DNA from: CAMAVH01 sp046297835
GTDB taxonomy: Bacteria; Pseudomonadota; Alphaproteobacteria; SMXQ01
Direction of reading: 5' to 3'
Length of the DNA: 64,000 bases
Assembly: GCA_046297835.1 (NCBI GenBank)
Contig: JBKBHI010000007.1
Span: forward strand, 186,001 to 250,000
Below are positions 53,711 through 62,715 of this stretch, piece by piece. The position numbers and the translations under genes are program-made. Position 1 is the first letter of the stretch; every line of letters begins with the position of its first letter. The notes below the pieces were generated by a model, which ran no database searches, was not told where the DNA came from, and saw only the letters and a list, made by a program, of their open reading frames with translations.

Positions 53711-54504
53711 GGGATTGTCAGGTTAAGTGCGATGGCCGCGCGAAAGTCTCTGAGCGCAAAGCTCACGCACTGGCGACAGGCGCGGCCATCCATCCGTCCA
53801 TGGCGTTAGCCCGGAAGATGCACAGTGTTGTTCGTGAAATCAGGTGACGCCGGACGTTGAAGAGATTGTAAATAGCGCCGTGCGTGGCGACGAAGCGCTG
53901 GGCTTGGCCTTGCGATTTGGAGCGCTGCATCTTGCGCTCTCGCCGGCGAACTGAGAGATGCGAATTCTCGGCGCGATTGTTGTCGCGCAATCGACCCGGG
54001 CGATGACATGATCGGCCGCCCAAACTGTCGAGCGCCGCTCCGTAGGAGAGGAGGCCGTCGGTTCATCCGGCGCATAACCTTGTTTGCGCAGTAATTTCGG
54101 CAGCAGTTTCAGCGCTGCGCGTTTGTTGCGGCGCTTCTGAACCAGCACGTCGAGAACTTCACCTTCCTGGTCGACAGCTCGCCACATGAACATGCGGCGC
54201 CCGTTGATGCGGACGACCATTTCGTCGAGATGCTAAACCGAGCCCGGGCGAGGGCGCGTTCGGCGAATGTTCGCCGCAATGGCTCCGCCGAATTTCTCTG
54301 CCCAACAGCGGACCGTCTCGTAGGAGACGTCAATTTCGCGCGCGGCGAGAATCTCCTCCACATCCCTTAAACTCGCCGTGAATTTGAAGTACAGCCAAAC
54401 GGCTTGGCGGGTGACTTCGGGTGGAAAGCGGTGTCTTTTATAAGAGATGGTTTGCATCCCGCCAGCTAATATAAGAGACGAGTTGCAGTTAGACAGACAG
54501 CACC
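53711..54504 (-). mobile_element. IS6 family copy 1 (defective)
   Basis: A 794-bp element. Its left tip is GGGATTGTCAGGTTAA and its right tip reads GACAGACAGCACC on the plus strand, related as imperfect inverted repeats. It is in the same orientation as the three other full-length copies. The transposase inside is broken. There is no matching 8-bp target duplication between its flanks. Confidence 0.85.
53763..54457 (-). pseudogene. IS6 family transposase, copy 1, nonsense and frameshift
   Basis: It begins MQTISYKRHRFPPEVTRQ at 54457 and matches the intact copy 3 throughout. Codon 75 (Trp in PGSVWHLDE) is TAG, just before the first catalytic Asp. A later frameshift near YAPDEPTAS moves the C-terminal third (RLRDNNRAENSHLSVRRRE) into another frame. 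It is therefore inactive. Copy 2 carries the same TAG at the same codon. Confidence 0.88.
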
Positions 54505-54597
54505 GATCCTTTATATTCCTGCCACCGCCCGCGCCCGTTCGAGGGCCTGGCGAGCTAGTTTCCGCCAAATTGATTTTGCTGAGCGAAATAGCTTTTT

Positions 54598-56160
54598 ATG
54601 AGCAACGGCGTAGATGACGAGCTGATCATGCACGAGTTAGAATTCGACCACGGCCACATGACCCCCGAGCAGCAGCAGGCCATCGCGGACGTCATCTGGG
54701 CGGCCGACAACGTGGAGCTCAAGACGGTCGGCGTCGACATCGGCTCCTCGACCTCGCATCTGATGTTCTCGCGCGTGCATCTGCAGCGCCTGACCACCGC
54801 CCTCTCCAGCCGCTTCGTCGTGGTAGGCCGCGAGGTGCTGTGGCGCTCGCCGATTCTGCTGACGCCCTACAAGCTCGACGACAACACGATCGACGTCGAG
54901 AAGCTCTCCGCCTTCATCGACGGCGCCTACAAGGAAGCCGGCCTGACGCGCGACGACATCGATTCGGGCGCGGTGATCCTCACCGGCGAGGCGCTCAAGC
55001 GCAACAACGCCGAAGCCATCACCCATCTGTTCGCAGGCGAGACCGGCAAGTTCGTCACCGCCTCCGCCGGCCACCATCTCGAATGCGCCATGGCGGCGCA
55101 CGGCTCGGGCGCGGTCGCGCTGTCGCGCCGCGAGAAAGCCTGCATCCTCAACATCGACATCGGCGGCGGCACCACCAAGCTCGGCCTCGTCGAGAAGGGC
55201 CAGCTGCTGCAGACCACCGCCTTCGAAGTCGGCGGCCGCCTCATCGCCTTCGATGCGGAAGGCCGCATCGTCCGCCTCGAAGGGCCGGCGCTCAAGCACG
55301 CCGCCCAGGCCGGCGTGAAGGTCGAGAAGGGCCTCAAGCTCAGCGACGAAGACAAGGCCAAGATCTGCGACGTGATGGCCGACGTGCTCGTCGCCCACGT
55401 CATGCAGCGCGACGCGACGGGCCACGCGCAGGACATGCTCGTCACCGAGCCGCTGCCGAAAGAGCCCGTGCCGGTCGGCGTCACCTTCTCGGGCGGCGTG
55501 TCGGAATTCATCTACGGCCGCGAGACCTCCGATTACGGCGATCTCGGCAAGTTCCTCGCCGACGCCATCGTGCGCCGCCTGAAGGCCAAGACCGTTCCCT
55601 ACAAGATCTACGATCCTGGCGCCGGCATTCGCGCCACCGTGATCGGCGCCTCGCAATTCTCGGTGCAGGTCTCGGGCAACACGATCTCGATCTCCAACCA
55701 CAACGCCCTGCCCCTGCGCAACGTGCCGGTGCTGTCGCCGAAGGTCAGCCTCGCCACCGACGAGATTTCCGCCAAGGACGTCGAAGACGCGATCCGCAAG
55801 GCGTTCACGCGCTTCGACTTCCAGGAAGGCGAGACCGCTATCGCGCTGGCGTTGCGCTGGGAAGGCGATCCGCTGCACGCCCGCATCAAAGCGGTGGCGG
55901 ACGGCATCGTCGCCGCCCTGCCGAAAACCGCCGCCGGCGCGCAGCCGCTCGTGCTGATGCTCGACGGCGACATCGGCAAGACGCTCGGGGTGATCCTCAA
56001 GCGCGAATGCGACGTGCAGGCCGACATCGTCTCCGTCGACGGCGTCTCGCTCAAGGAGTTCGACTACGTCGACATCGGCGAGATGATCCGCCCGACCAAC
56101 GTCGTGCCTCTGGTCATCAAGTCGCTGCTGTTCTCCAGCCCCGGCGTTTTGAAAAAATAA
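54598..56160 (+). CDS. EutA-like ethanolamine ammonia-lyase reactivating factor
   Basis: 520-residue ATPase-fold protein of the EutA family, which re-activates B12-dependent ethanolamine ammonia-lyase by removing damaged cobalamin. The actin/Hsp70-like phosphate loops GVDIGSSTSHLMFSR (about 44-58) and LNIDIGGGTTKLGLVEKG are both clear. VTFSGGVSEFIYGR and the C-terminal DGDIGKTLGVILKRE also fit EutA. The start is the ATG at 54598. Composition is like the core genome, unlike the flanking IS DNA. No eutB, eutC or other B12 enzyme is in the window. It is the only gene between IS copies 1 and 2. Confidence 0.85.
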   Translation: MSNGVDDELIMHELEFDHGHMTPEQQQAIADVIWAADNVELKTVGVDIGSSTSHLMFSRVHLQRLTTALSSRFVVVGREVLWRSPILLTPYKLDDNTIDVEKLSAFIDGAYKEAGLTRDDIDSGAVILTGEALKRNNAEAITHLFAGETGKFVTASAGHHLECAMAAHGSGAVALSRREKACILNIDIGGGTTKLGLVEKGQLLQTTAFEVGGRLIAFDAEGRIVRLEGPALKHAAQAGVKVEKGLKLSDEDKAKICDVMADVLVAHVMQRDATGHAQDMLVTEPLPKEPVPVGVTFSGGVSEFIYGRETSDYGDLGKFLADAIVRRLKAKTVPYKIYDPGAGIRATVIGASQFSVQVSGNTISISNHNALPLRNVPVLSPKVSLATDEISAKDVEDAIRKAFTRFDFQEGETAIALALRWEGDPLHARIKAVADGIVAALPKTAAGAQPLVLMLDGDIGKTLGVILKRECDVQADIVSVDGVSLKEFDYVDIGEMIRPTNVVPLVIKSLLFSSPGVLKK

Positions 56161-56188
56161 GCGTCCCTATGGGGCATTGTGGCGGCAT

Positions 56189-56980
56189 GGAATTGTCAGC
56201 TTAACTGGCGCGGTCGCACTAAATTCCTGACCTGAAATCTCACGCAGTTGCTGCGGACGCGTTGATCCAACCTTCCATGGCGGTTGCCCGGAAGGTTGAT
56301 CGAGAAATCAGATTACGTTGGACGTTGAAGAGATTGTAGATGGTGCCGCGGGTGGACACGAAGCGCTGGGCTTGGCCTTGAGATTTGAAGCGCCGCATCT
56401 TCCGCTCTCGTCGCCGCACCGAGAGATGCGAATTCTCTACGCGATTGTTGTCGCGAAGTCGGCCTGGGCGATGGCGTAAGCGGCAGCCCAAAGTCTCGAG
56501 CGCCGCACCATAGGAAAGGAGGCCGTCGGTCATAAAATGATCAGGGGGTGTAGCCCTGTTTACGCAGCAGTTTCTTCAGCAATTTGAGCGCTGCGCGTTT
56601 GTTTCGGCGCTTCTGAACCAGCACGTCGAGAACCTCACCTTCCTGGTCAACAGCCCGCCACATGAACATACGGCGGCCGTTGATGCGGACGACCATTTAA
56701 TCGAGATGCTAGACCGAGCCTGGGCGAGGGCGCGTTCGGCGAATGTTCGCCGCTATGGCTCCTCCGAATTTCTCCGCCCAACAGCGGACCGTCTCATAGG
56801 AGACGTCGATGCCGCACCCCGCGAAAATCTCCTCCACATCCCGCAAACTCAGCGTGACTTTAAAGTACAGCCAAACGGCTTGGCGGATAACTTCCGGCGG
56901 GAAGGGGTGTCTTTTATAAGAGATGCTTTTCATCCCGCCAGCTTATATCAGAGACAAGTTGCAGTTAGACTGACAGCACC
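56189..56980 (-). mobile_element. IS6 family copy 2 (defective)
   Basis: A 792-bp element with left tip GGAATTGTCAGCTTAA and right tip CTGACAGCACC on the plus strand. It starts 29 bases after the eutA-like stop and ends at the base immediately next to the MFS stop codon (56981-56983). It has the same orientation as the other copies. The transposase is broken. Confidence 0.85.
56240..56933 (-). pseudogene. IS6 family transposase, copy 2, multiple lesions
   Basis: It begins MKSISYKRHPFPPEVIRQ at 56933. TAG replaces Trp75 (shared with copy 1), and TAA replaces the Glu of HLDE a few codons later. A frameshift near YTP/DHFMTDGLLSY follows. The C-terminal part NNRVENSHLSVRRRERKM is readable in a second frame. 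It cannot make transposase. Confidence 0.88.
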
Positions 56981-58264
56981 TCATGTCGTGGTCTTTGTTT
57001 CCGGCACGTGGCGGATTAGGATATAAGTCACGGCGGCAGCACAAGCAGCAGTGAATAGGAATGATGAACTGTAATTCACATGGTCAGCTAATAGCGCGAA
57101 GCAGATTGGACTGATGGTGGCACCGCCCTGGCCTACGAAGCGCCAGAGACCCAGGAAGGAGCCACGCGCTTGCGGCGGCGCGATATCGGCACCGATGGTT
57201 TGTATTGAGCCGCCGGTGAGCGCCTGACCGACAACCGCGAAGTAGAACAAGACCACATACCAAGTCAGGCTGAGTGGCACCCAGGCAGAGACCGCGAGGC
57301 AGGCCATTGCGATGCTGACGCCAGAAAACCCCGGAATCATGGTTCGCTTGCGCCCAAAGCGGTCGAGAATCCAGCCGGCGATGAAGCTGATCGGAAGCGA
57401 GAGCATGGTGGCGCCAGTGGCGAGATACCCGATCTCGATCGGACCGAGGTTATAGGCGAAAGCCGCGTATAGGTGCAGCATGTCGGCATGCATCGGCCCC
57501 CGCGTTAAACCGGCGAATAGCGCTACACTGAAGAATAGTAGATTGGGTAGTAGAATAATACGGAGCGTCGTAGATAACGACAGGCTACCAGACTTGGCGT
57601 CCCCGCGAACCAGCTTCGGCGTGTCCTTGGCGAACATGGCGACCGGGATCAGCGCGATAAGCGCGAGTATGCCATAGGCCACGAACGGCGCTGTAATCCC
57701 CCACTGATGCGCGATAAAGCCGCCGATCACCGGACCGCCCAATTTACCAGTGCTGTCCATACCGAACATCCAAGTCACCTGACGACCGCGCTCGTTCGCA
57801 GCGGCCCCGTGGGATATCGCGGCAACACGCGCCATAAACCACATTTGTGCCGAAAAGCCGCTGATAAAACGCAGAATTAGCAATTCAGTGAATGTGGTCG
57901 CGACCACGACCAGCAGCGCCGAGACGGCGGTGATCAGCGGACCAACGATCAATACAGGACGGCGGCCGAAATGGTCGATCAGCCAACCTGAAGGCAGGGC
58001 ACCTAGCAGATTACCGATAAGATAGGACGTGACCACGGCACTGGCGACGCCAAAGCTAACGTCGAACGACATGGCTAGTGATGGTATGGCGGGCAGTGCG
58101 ATTCCTGTGCCGAGGGCCAGGATCATGGCTGGCAAATAAGTCGAAAAAAAGGCTTCCCACGACACCGCCTTGCTGCTGGGCGGCGAGGCATCAGCAAAGA
58201 GGCCGTCAACTGTGCCTGACTTCGGCTCCTGCCTCGTCAAATTTGGGTTGACGGGGTCACTCAT
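56981..58264 (-). CDS. Major facilitator superfamily transporter
   Basis: 427-residue membrane protein with about twelve hydrophobic segments. The MFS loop 2-3 motif appears as GWLIDHFGRRPVL in the first half and again as GWILDRFGRKRTM in the second. GPVIGGFIAHQWG and ADIAPPQARGSFLGLWRF are also typical. A 45-residue polar N-terminus precedes the first segment. The substrate is not predictable, but neighbours suggest an aromatic or organic acid. The stop codon abuts IS copy 2 and the start lies 14 bases from IS copy 3. The coding sequence appears less GC-rich than the core genes. Confidence 0.88.
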   Translation of the reverse strand: MSDPVNPNLTRQEPKSGTVDGLFADASPPSSKAVSWEAFFSTYLPAMILALGTGIALPAIPSLAMSFDVSFGVASAVVTSYLIGNLLGALPSGWLIDHFGRRPVLIVGPLITAVSALLVVVATTFTELLILRFISGFSAQMWFMARVAAISHGAAANERGRQVTWMFGMDSTGKLGGPVIGGFIAHQWGITAPFVAYGILALIALIPVAMFAKDTPKLVRGDAKSGSLSLSTTLRIILLPNLLFFSVALFAGLTRGPMHADMLHLYAAFAYNLGPIEIGYLATGATMLSLPISFIAGWILDRFGRKRTMIPGFSGVSIAMACLAVSAWVPLSLTWYVVLFYFAVVGQALTGGSIQTIGADIAPPQARGSFLGLWRFVGQGGATISPICFALLADHVNYSSSFLFTAACAAAVTYILIRHVPETKTTT

Positions 58265-58278
58265 TATTTTCTTCCTCC

Positions 58279-59075
58279 GGGATTGTCAGGTTAAGTGGCG
58301 CGGTCGCAAGCAATTTCTGATCTGAAAAGTTCACGCGGCAGCGGACGCGGCCATCCATCCGTCCATGGGGTTAGCCCGGAAGATGCGTAGTGTTGTTCGT
58401 GAAATCAGGTGACGCTGGACGTTGAAGAGATTGTAAATAGCGCCGTGCGTGGCGACGAAGCGCTGGGCTTGGCCTTGCGATTTGAAGCGCTGCATCTTGC
58501 GCTCTCGCCGGCGAACTGAGAGATGCGAATTCTCGGCGCGATTGTTGTCGCGCAATCGACCCGGGCGATGGCGTGAACGCCCGCCCAAAGTCTCGAGGGC
58601 CGCCGCGTAAGAGGCCAGCCCGTCTATCACCAAGCGATCAGGCGCGTAGCCCTGTTTGCGTAGCAATTTCCGCAGCAATTTGAAGGCTGCGCGTTTGTTG
58701 CGGCGCTTCTGAACCAGCACGTCGAGAACTTCACCTTCCTGGTCCACCGCCCGCCACATAAACATGCGTTTGCCGTTGATGCGGACGACCATCTCGTCGA
58801 GATGCCAGACCGAGCCCGGGCGAGGGCGCGTTCGGCAAGTGTTCGCCGCTATGGCTCCGCCGAATTTCTCGGCCCAGCAGCGGACTGTCTCGTAAGAGAC
58901 GTCGATGCCGCGCTCGACGAGAATGTCCTCCACATCGCACAGACTCAAGGTGAATTTGAAGTACAGCCAAACGGCTTGGCGGATAACTTCCGGCAGAAAG
59001 CGGTGTCTTTTATAAGAGATTGGTCGCATCTTGCCCCCTAAATCGGAGACAAGTTACCATTAGACTGACAGCACC
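58279..59075 (-). mobile_element. IS6 family copy 3 (intact)
   Basis: A 797-bp element with left tip GGGATTGTCAGGTTAA and right tip GACTGACAGCACC. It is the only copy whose transposase frame is complete. The flanks on the two sides do not show a shared 8-bp duplication, so it probably did not arrive here by a simple single insertion, or recombination has swapped its flanks. Confidence 0.88.
58331..59029 (-). CDS. IS6 family transposase (intact)
   Basis: 232-residue DDE transposase of normal length. It starts MRPISYKRHRFLPEVIRQ, with the helix-turn-helix region VSYETVRCWAEKFG at about 44-57. Candidate catalytic residues are Asp78 (WHLDEMVV), Asp136 (VIDGLASY) and Glu166 (NNRAENSH). The C-terminal MQRFKSQGQAQRFVATHG is the typical IS6 tail. 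It is the likely source of transposase for the whole array. Confidence 0.93.
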   Translation of the reverse strand: MRPISYKRHRFLPEVIRQAVWLYFKFTLSLCDVEDILVERGIDVSYETVRCWAEKFGGAIAANTCRTRPRPGSVWHLDEMVVRINGKRMFMWRAVDQEGEVLDVLVQKRRNKRAAFKLLRKLLRKQGYAPDRLVIDGLASYAAALETLGGRSRHRPGRLRDNNRAENSHLSVRRRERKMQRFKSQGQAQRFVATHGAIYNLFNVQRHLISRTTLRIFRANPMDGWMAASAAA

Positions 59076-59102
59076 AATTCGACACATTCCGGCAGGAACA
59101 TC

Positions 59103-60110
59103 ATGGCTGAGGTAGTTCTCGGAGTCGCGACGCCGCACGCGCCTCAATTGCGGTTACCGCTCGAAGCTTGGGTCGCACTGCAGAAGAAGGATGAGACGGA
59201 CAAGCGCATCAATTGGGAAGAACTCCGCAAGAAGGTCAAACCCAACATCCAGGAGGAAATCGCAGACGGTCGCATGCGAGAGCGGTATGCAGCTTGTCAG
59301 GCCCATCTACGCAGCTTGGGCGAATATCTGCAGCGGAGCAAACCGAACGTCATCGTTGTCATCGGCGATGACCAGCATGAGCATTTCCACAGCGACAACA
59401 CGCCCATGTTTTGCGTCTATTACGGCACGAGCGTCGAGATGGTGCGCAGATACGACAGCGCAGGGCATAAGCAGTCCGGCTCGCAATCTTGGGACGCGCC
59501 GCGCCTAGAGCAGCTTCAGATCGCCGCCGACGAGGCGCTCGAGGGCCCGCGGCGGCGTCCGACGGACAAGGCCCTGGGTGAGCATCTGATCGCGGCGTTG
59601 TGCGACGGCGAATTCGACGTGGCGGTCTCCGACAAGCTCCATGCGGACGTCGGCCTCGGCCACGCTTTCCGCTTTCTCTACCAGTATCTTTTGCCCGGCA
59701 CGGAGATTCCCATCGTGCCAATCATGATCAACACCTTTTTTCCGCCGAACCAGCCCACGCCAAAACGGTGCTATGCGCTCGGCCATGCCCTCCGCAAAGC
59801 CATCGAATGCTGGCCCAGCAACAAGCGTGTAGCTGTGGTGGCGTCCGGCGGGCTCAGTCATACGATCATCGACGAAGACCTGGATCGCCGCGTCATGAAG
59901 GCTATTTGCGACAACGACGGCGCGACTCTCGCGAGCCTGCCCAGGGAGCGTCTGAAGCTCGGCACGTCGGAAATATTGAATTGGATCGCGATGGGTGGCT
60001 GCATGAGCGAGATGGAGGCGCATCCCGTCGGCGAATATATCCCTGCCTACCGCTCCGCAGCCGGCACTGGCTGCGGCATGGGATTCGTCTATTGGACCCC
60101 AAGAGGTTAG
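59103..60110 (+). CDS. LigB-type (class III) extradiol ring-cleavage dioxygenase
   Basis: 335-residue non-haem Fe(II) dioxygenase of the LigB superfamily, which opens catechol-type rings next to the two hydroxyls. An iron His is expected at residue 12 (ATPHAP), another in GDDQHEHF near 92, and the catalytic base is His253 in SGGLSH. A late Glu in GTSEILNWIAMGG (290) may be the third ligand. The exact substrate (protocatechuate, gallate or a related diol) is not determined. It is the only gene between IS copies 3 and 4, with 27 and 10 bases to spare. Confidence 0.85.
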   Translation: MAEVVLGVATPHAPQLRLPLEAWVALQKKDETDKRINWEELRKKVKPNIQEEIADGRMRERYAACQAHLRSLGEYLQRSKPNVIVVIGDDQHEHFHSDNTPMFCVYYGTSVEMVRRYDSAGHKQSGSQSWDAPRLEQLQIAADEALEGPRRRPTDKALGEHLIAALCDGEFDVAVSDKLHADVGLGHAFRFLYQYLLPGTEIPIVPIMINTFFPPNQPTPKRCYALGHALRKAIECWPSNKRVAVVASGGLSHTIIDEDLDRRVMKAICDNDGATLASLPRERLKLGTSEILNWIAMGGCMSEMEAHPVGEYIPAYRSAAGTGCGMGFVYWTPRG

Positions 60111-60120
60111 CCGACAGGCT

Positions 60121-60919
60121 GGGATTGTCAGGTTAAGTGCGATGGCCGCGCGAAGCCTGTGCGCGCAAAGCTCACGCACTGGCTACGGACGCGGCCATCC
60201 ATCCCGCCCTGGCATCGGCCCTGAGGGTGCGTTGTGTTGTTCGTGAAATCAGATGACGTTGGACGTAGAAAAGATTGTAGATGGCGCCATAGGCGGCGAC
60301 GAAGCGCTGGGCTTGGCCTTGCGATTTGAAGCTCTGCATCTTGCGCTCTCGTCGCCGCACAGATGGATGCGAAATTCTCGGCCCGGTGGTTGTCGGGCCA
60401 TCGCCCCGGCCGATGGCGCCAGCGGCTGCCCAAAGTCTTGAGTGCCGCCCCATAAGAGGCCAGCCCGTGGGTCACGATTTCATCGGGAGCATAGCCCTGT
60501 TTGCGCAGCAGTTTACTCAGCAATCTCTGTGCGGCGCGTTTTTGGCGGCGCTTCTAAACCAGCACGTCGAGAACTTCACCTTCGGCATCGACTGCGCGCC
60601 ACATGAACATGCGTTTGCCGTTGATGCGAACGACCATTTCATCTAAATGCCAGACTGAGGCCGGGCGAGGGCGGGCGCTACGGATATTGGCAGTAATGGC
60701 GCCACCGAATTTCTCGGCCCAGTACCGGACTGTCTCGTAAGAGGCGTCGATCCCGCGCTTGGCAAGAGCGTCCTTCACATCACGCAAACTCAAGGTGAAT
60801 TTAAACTACAGCCAAGCGACTTGGCGGATGACTTCCGCCGGCAAGCTTTGTCTTTTATAAGAGATCGGCTGCATCTTGCCACTATAGCAGAGACGAGTTG
60901 CCATTAGACTGACAGCGCC
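60121..60919 (-). mobile_element. IS6 family copy 4 (defective)
   Basis: A 799-bp element with left tip GGGATTGTCAGGTTAA and right tip GACTGACAGCGCC. The first 40 bases of its left end are nearly identical to copy 1 (GTGCGATGGCCGCGCG), but the interior is the most diverged of the full-length copies. The orientation is the same as the others. Confidence 0.85.
60172..60874 (-). pseudogene. IS6 family transposase, copy 4, multiple lesions
   Basis: It begins near 60874. TAG replaces Tyr in the WLYFKFT segment and TAG replaces Gln in the LVQKR segment. The frame changes around the NHRAEN/ISHPSVRRRERK region. The first catalytic region WHLDEM is intact, with Trp retained, unlike copies 1 and 2. 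It cannot encode a full transposase. Confidence 0.87.
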
Positions 60920-61045
60920 ATCCAGCCGCCTTGCTTGTGAAAACAGGTGCCGCTTTGAGGGTATCTGAGACGACTTCACATTGAACTAACGGCACTGCTA
61001 TAATTCACGCCTGAGTGCAGAAACCGTAAATTAAGAATTTCAGGG

Positions 61046-62176
61046 ATGGAAATGTCGACTACTCAAGACTTGCCCAAGATGCAGCGCGTCAGTCCCTACG
61101 CCGAATGGCAAGCTGGCGAGGGGATCCCCATCTACGATACTTTTTTCGTCGAGGACATGAGGCATCTCCTGCTCAAGCGCTGGGCCCGCCTCGGTGCCGA
61201 CGCAGCCTTCATAAACCTTGAGGGGGCGGGCGAGTCGAACAATTGTTATGTCGCCGAAATCTCGCCGGGCGGGGCGACCAAGCCGATGCGCCACATGTAC
61301 GAAGAACTGGTTTACGTGCTGCAGGGCAGCGGGGCGACCACCGTCTGGAATGGCGTTGACGCCAAGCACAGTTTCGAGTGGCAGGCGGGTAGCCTGTTCT
61401 CTATTCCGCTCAACGTAAACTTTCAGCACTTCAACACTAGTGGCCAGGAGCCGGTCCGTTATGTGGCCGTCATCACTGCGCCGGTGACGATCAATCTTTT
61501 CCACAATACACATTTCGTGTTCAACACCCCCTACGACTTCACTGATCGTTTCGACGCTGAAGGTAAATTCGACGGCAGCGGGAAGCTGTGGCAGCAGAAT
61601 CGCGGCCGCTTCAAGATTTGGGAGACCAATTTCGTCCCTAACGCCGATACGCACGAACTTTATCGCCGCAACAACCGCGGCGCTGGCGGCTCCTACTTGT
61701 GCTTCGAATTAGCGCACGGCACCATGGTCGCGCATATTTCGGAATTTCCCGTCGGCACCTATAAAAAGGCGCATCGCCACGGGCCGGGCGCCAACGTCAT
61801 CATTCTCAGCGGGGAGGGATTCACCCTGCTTTGGGAAGACGGCAAGTGGAACGAGCGGGTCAAGGTCGACTGGAAGCCTGGCAGCATCGTCGTGCCGCCA
61901 TCACAGTGGTTTCACCAACATTTCAATACCGGTAGGGAGCCGGCGCGCTACTTGGCGCTGCGCTGGGGCAGCAACCGCTACGGCTTTCGTCCCGACGGAC
62001 CGACCGCTGAAGGTGGGACCGACACCAGCGTGAAGGATGGCGGCGCGCAGATCGAATATGCCGATGAGGATCCCGAAATTCATCGTCTCTTCGAGGGGGA
62101 GTTGATGAAAACCGGCGCGGTGTGTCACATGAAAAAGCTGGTGCAAGTCTGCTCCGGGGTGAGCCACGAAGACTGA
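61046..62176 (+). CDS. Bicupin protein, possible ring-cleavage or accessory enzyme
   Basis: 376-residue protein with two cupin barrels. The first, about 70-150, has candidate metal ligands in MRHMYEELVYVLQG and NFQHFNTSG. The second, about 240-310, has them in KKAHRHGPGANVIILSGEG and WFHQHFNTG. Two-domain cupins include gentisate-type dioxygenases, but the match here is only to the fold, so the reaction is open. The start is ATG at 61046, with ATG 61052 as an alternative. It is the sole gene between IS copy 4 and the IS remnant, near the extradiol dioxygenase and Rieske genes. Confidence 0.75.
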   Translation: MEMSTTQDLPKMQRVSPYAEWQAGEGIPIYDTFFVEDMRHLLLKRWARLGADAAFINLEGAGESNNCYVAEISPGGATKPMRHMYEELVYVLQGSGATTVWNGVDAKHSFEWQAGSLFSIPLNVNFQHFNTSGQEPVRYVAVITAPVTINLFHNTHFVFNTPYDFTDRFDAEGKFDGSGKLWQQNRGRFKIWETNFVPNADTHELYRRNNRGAGGSYLCFELAHGTMVAHISEFPVGTYKKAHRHGPGANVIILSGEGFTLLWEDGKWNERVKVDWKPGSIVVPPSQWFHQHFNTGREPARYLALRWGSNRYGFRPDGPTAEGGTDTSVKDGGAQIEYADEDPEIHRLFEGELMKTGAVCHMKKLVQVCSGVSHED

Positions 62177-62204
62177 ATCCGCTAACGATCGATGCGACGC
62201 GGCC

Positions 62205-62421
62205 CGGGTCAGCTTAGTGACGTGGCCGCGTGCAGATTCAGATATAACAAGCTCACGCGGCCTTTTCGTCGAAATGATAGTTTGAAATCGGGCTAGAGCG
62301 GGTTCGGAGAATGTTCGCCGCAATGGCTCTGCCAAATTTCTTCGCCCAACAACGGACCGTCTCATAAGAGAGATCGACCCTGCGCTCGGCGAGCGTTCTC
62401 ATCCGCATCCTGCAAACTCAA
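62205..62421 (-). mobile_element. IS6 family remnant with internal deletion
   Basis: A left-end fragment (GTCAGCTTAGTGACGTGGCCGCG ... CTCACGCGGCC, about 62208-62262) is joined to an internal transposase fragment (TTCGTCGAAATG, GAATGTTCGCCGCAATGGC, to 62421). About 440 bases of the element and its right tip are missing. It is in the same orientation as the four longer copies, so it is a fifth member of the array. Confidence 0.75.
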
Positions 62422-62715
62422 GCCAATAGCGCACAACCGGAACGCTATTTCCGCTTAATCCTATTTGCCTGCGGTTCGTGCGCTCTTCATTACGGGGTGT
62501 CGCGGCGAAGATTGCGACTGCGTATGTGCCGGTCCGCGTCTCGGGCGTTTCCCAGCCCCGCGTTGAATGATACGCCGGCGAGCACATCGAGCATAGCCGC
62601 TTGCTCGATCACAGCATCGCCATCAACCGGCGTTTCAGTTGCTCAAGAGTGATCCTCGTCGATCTGCTCCAGTCGATGCAGTCCACATTGTTAAGATACT
62701 CATGGGACTCGCTGC
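62422..62715. other. Intergenic stretch without a recognisable gene
   Basis: About 290 bases between the IS remnant and the Rieske gene stop. Short open frames on both strands lack ribosome sites and family motifs. The sequence may be debris of another mobile element, but I cannot identify it. Confidence 0.4.

Noticed and set aside
58279..60919. Classical composite transposon with matching 8-bp target duplications around IS copies 3 and 4
   Set aside because: The outer flanks do not match by eye, so a simple two-IS composite insertion is not supported. The array model fits better.
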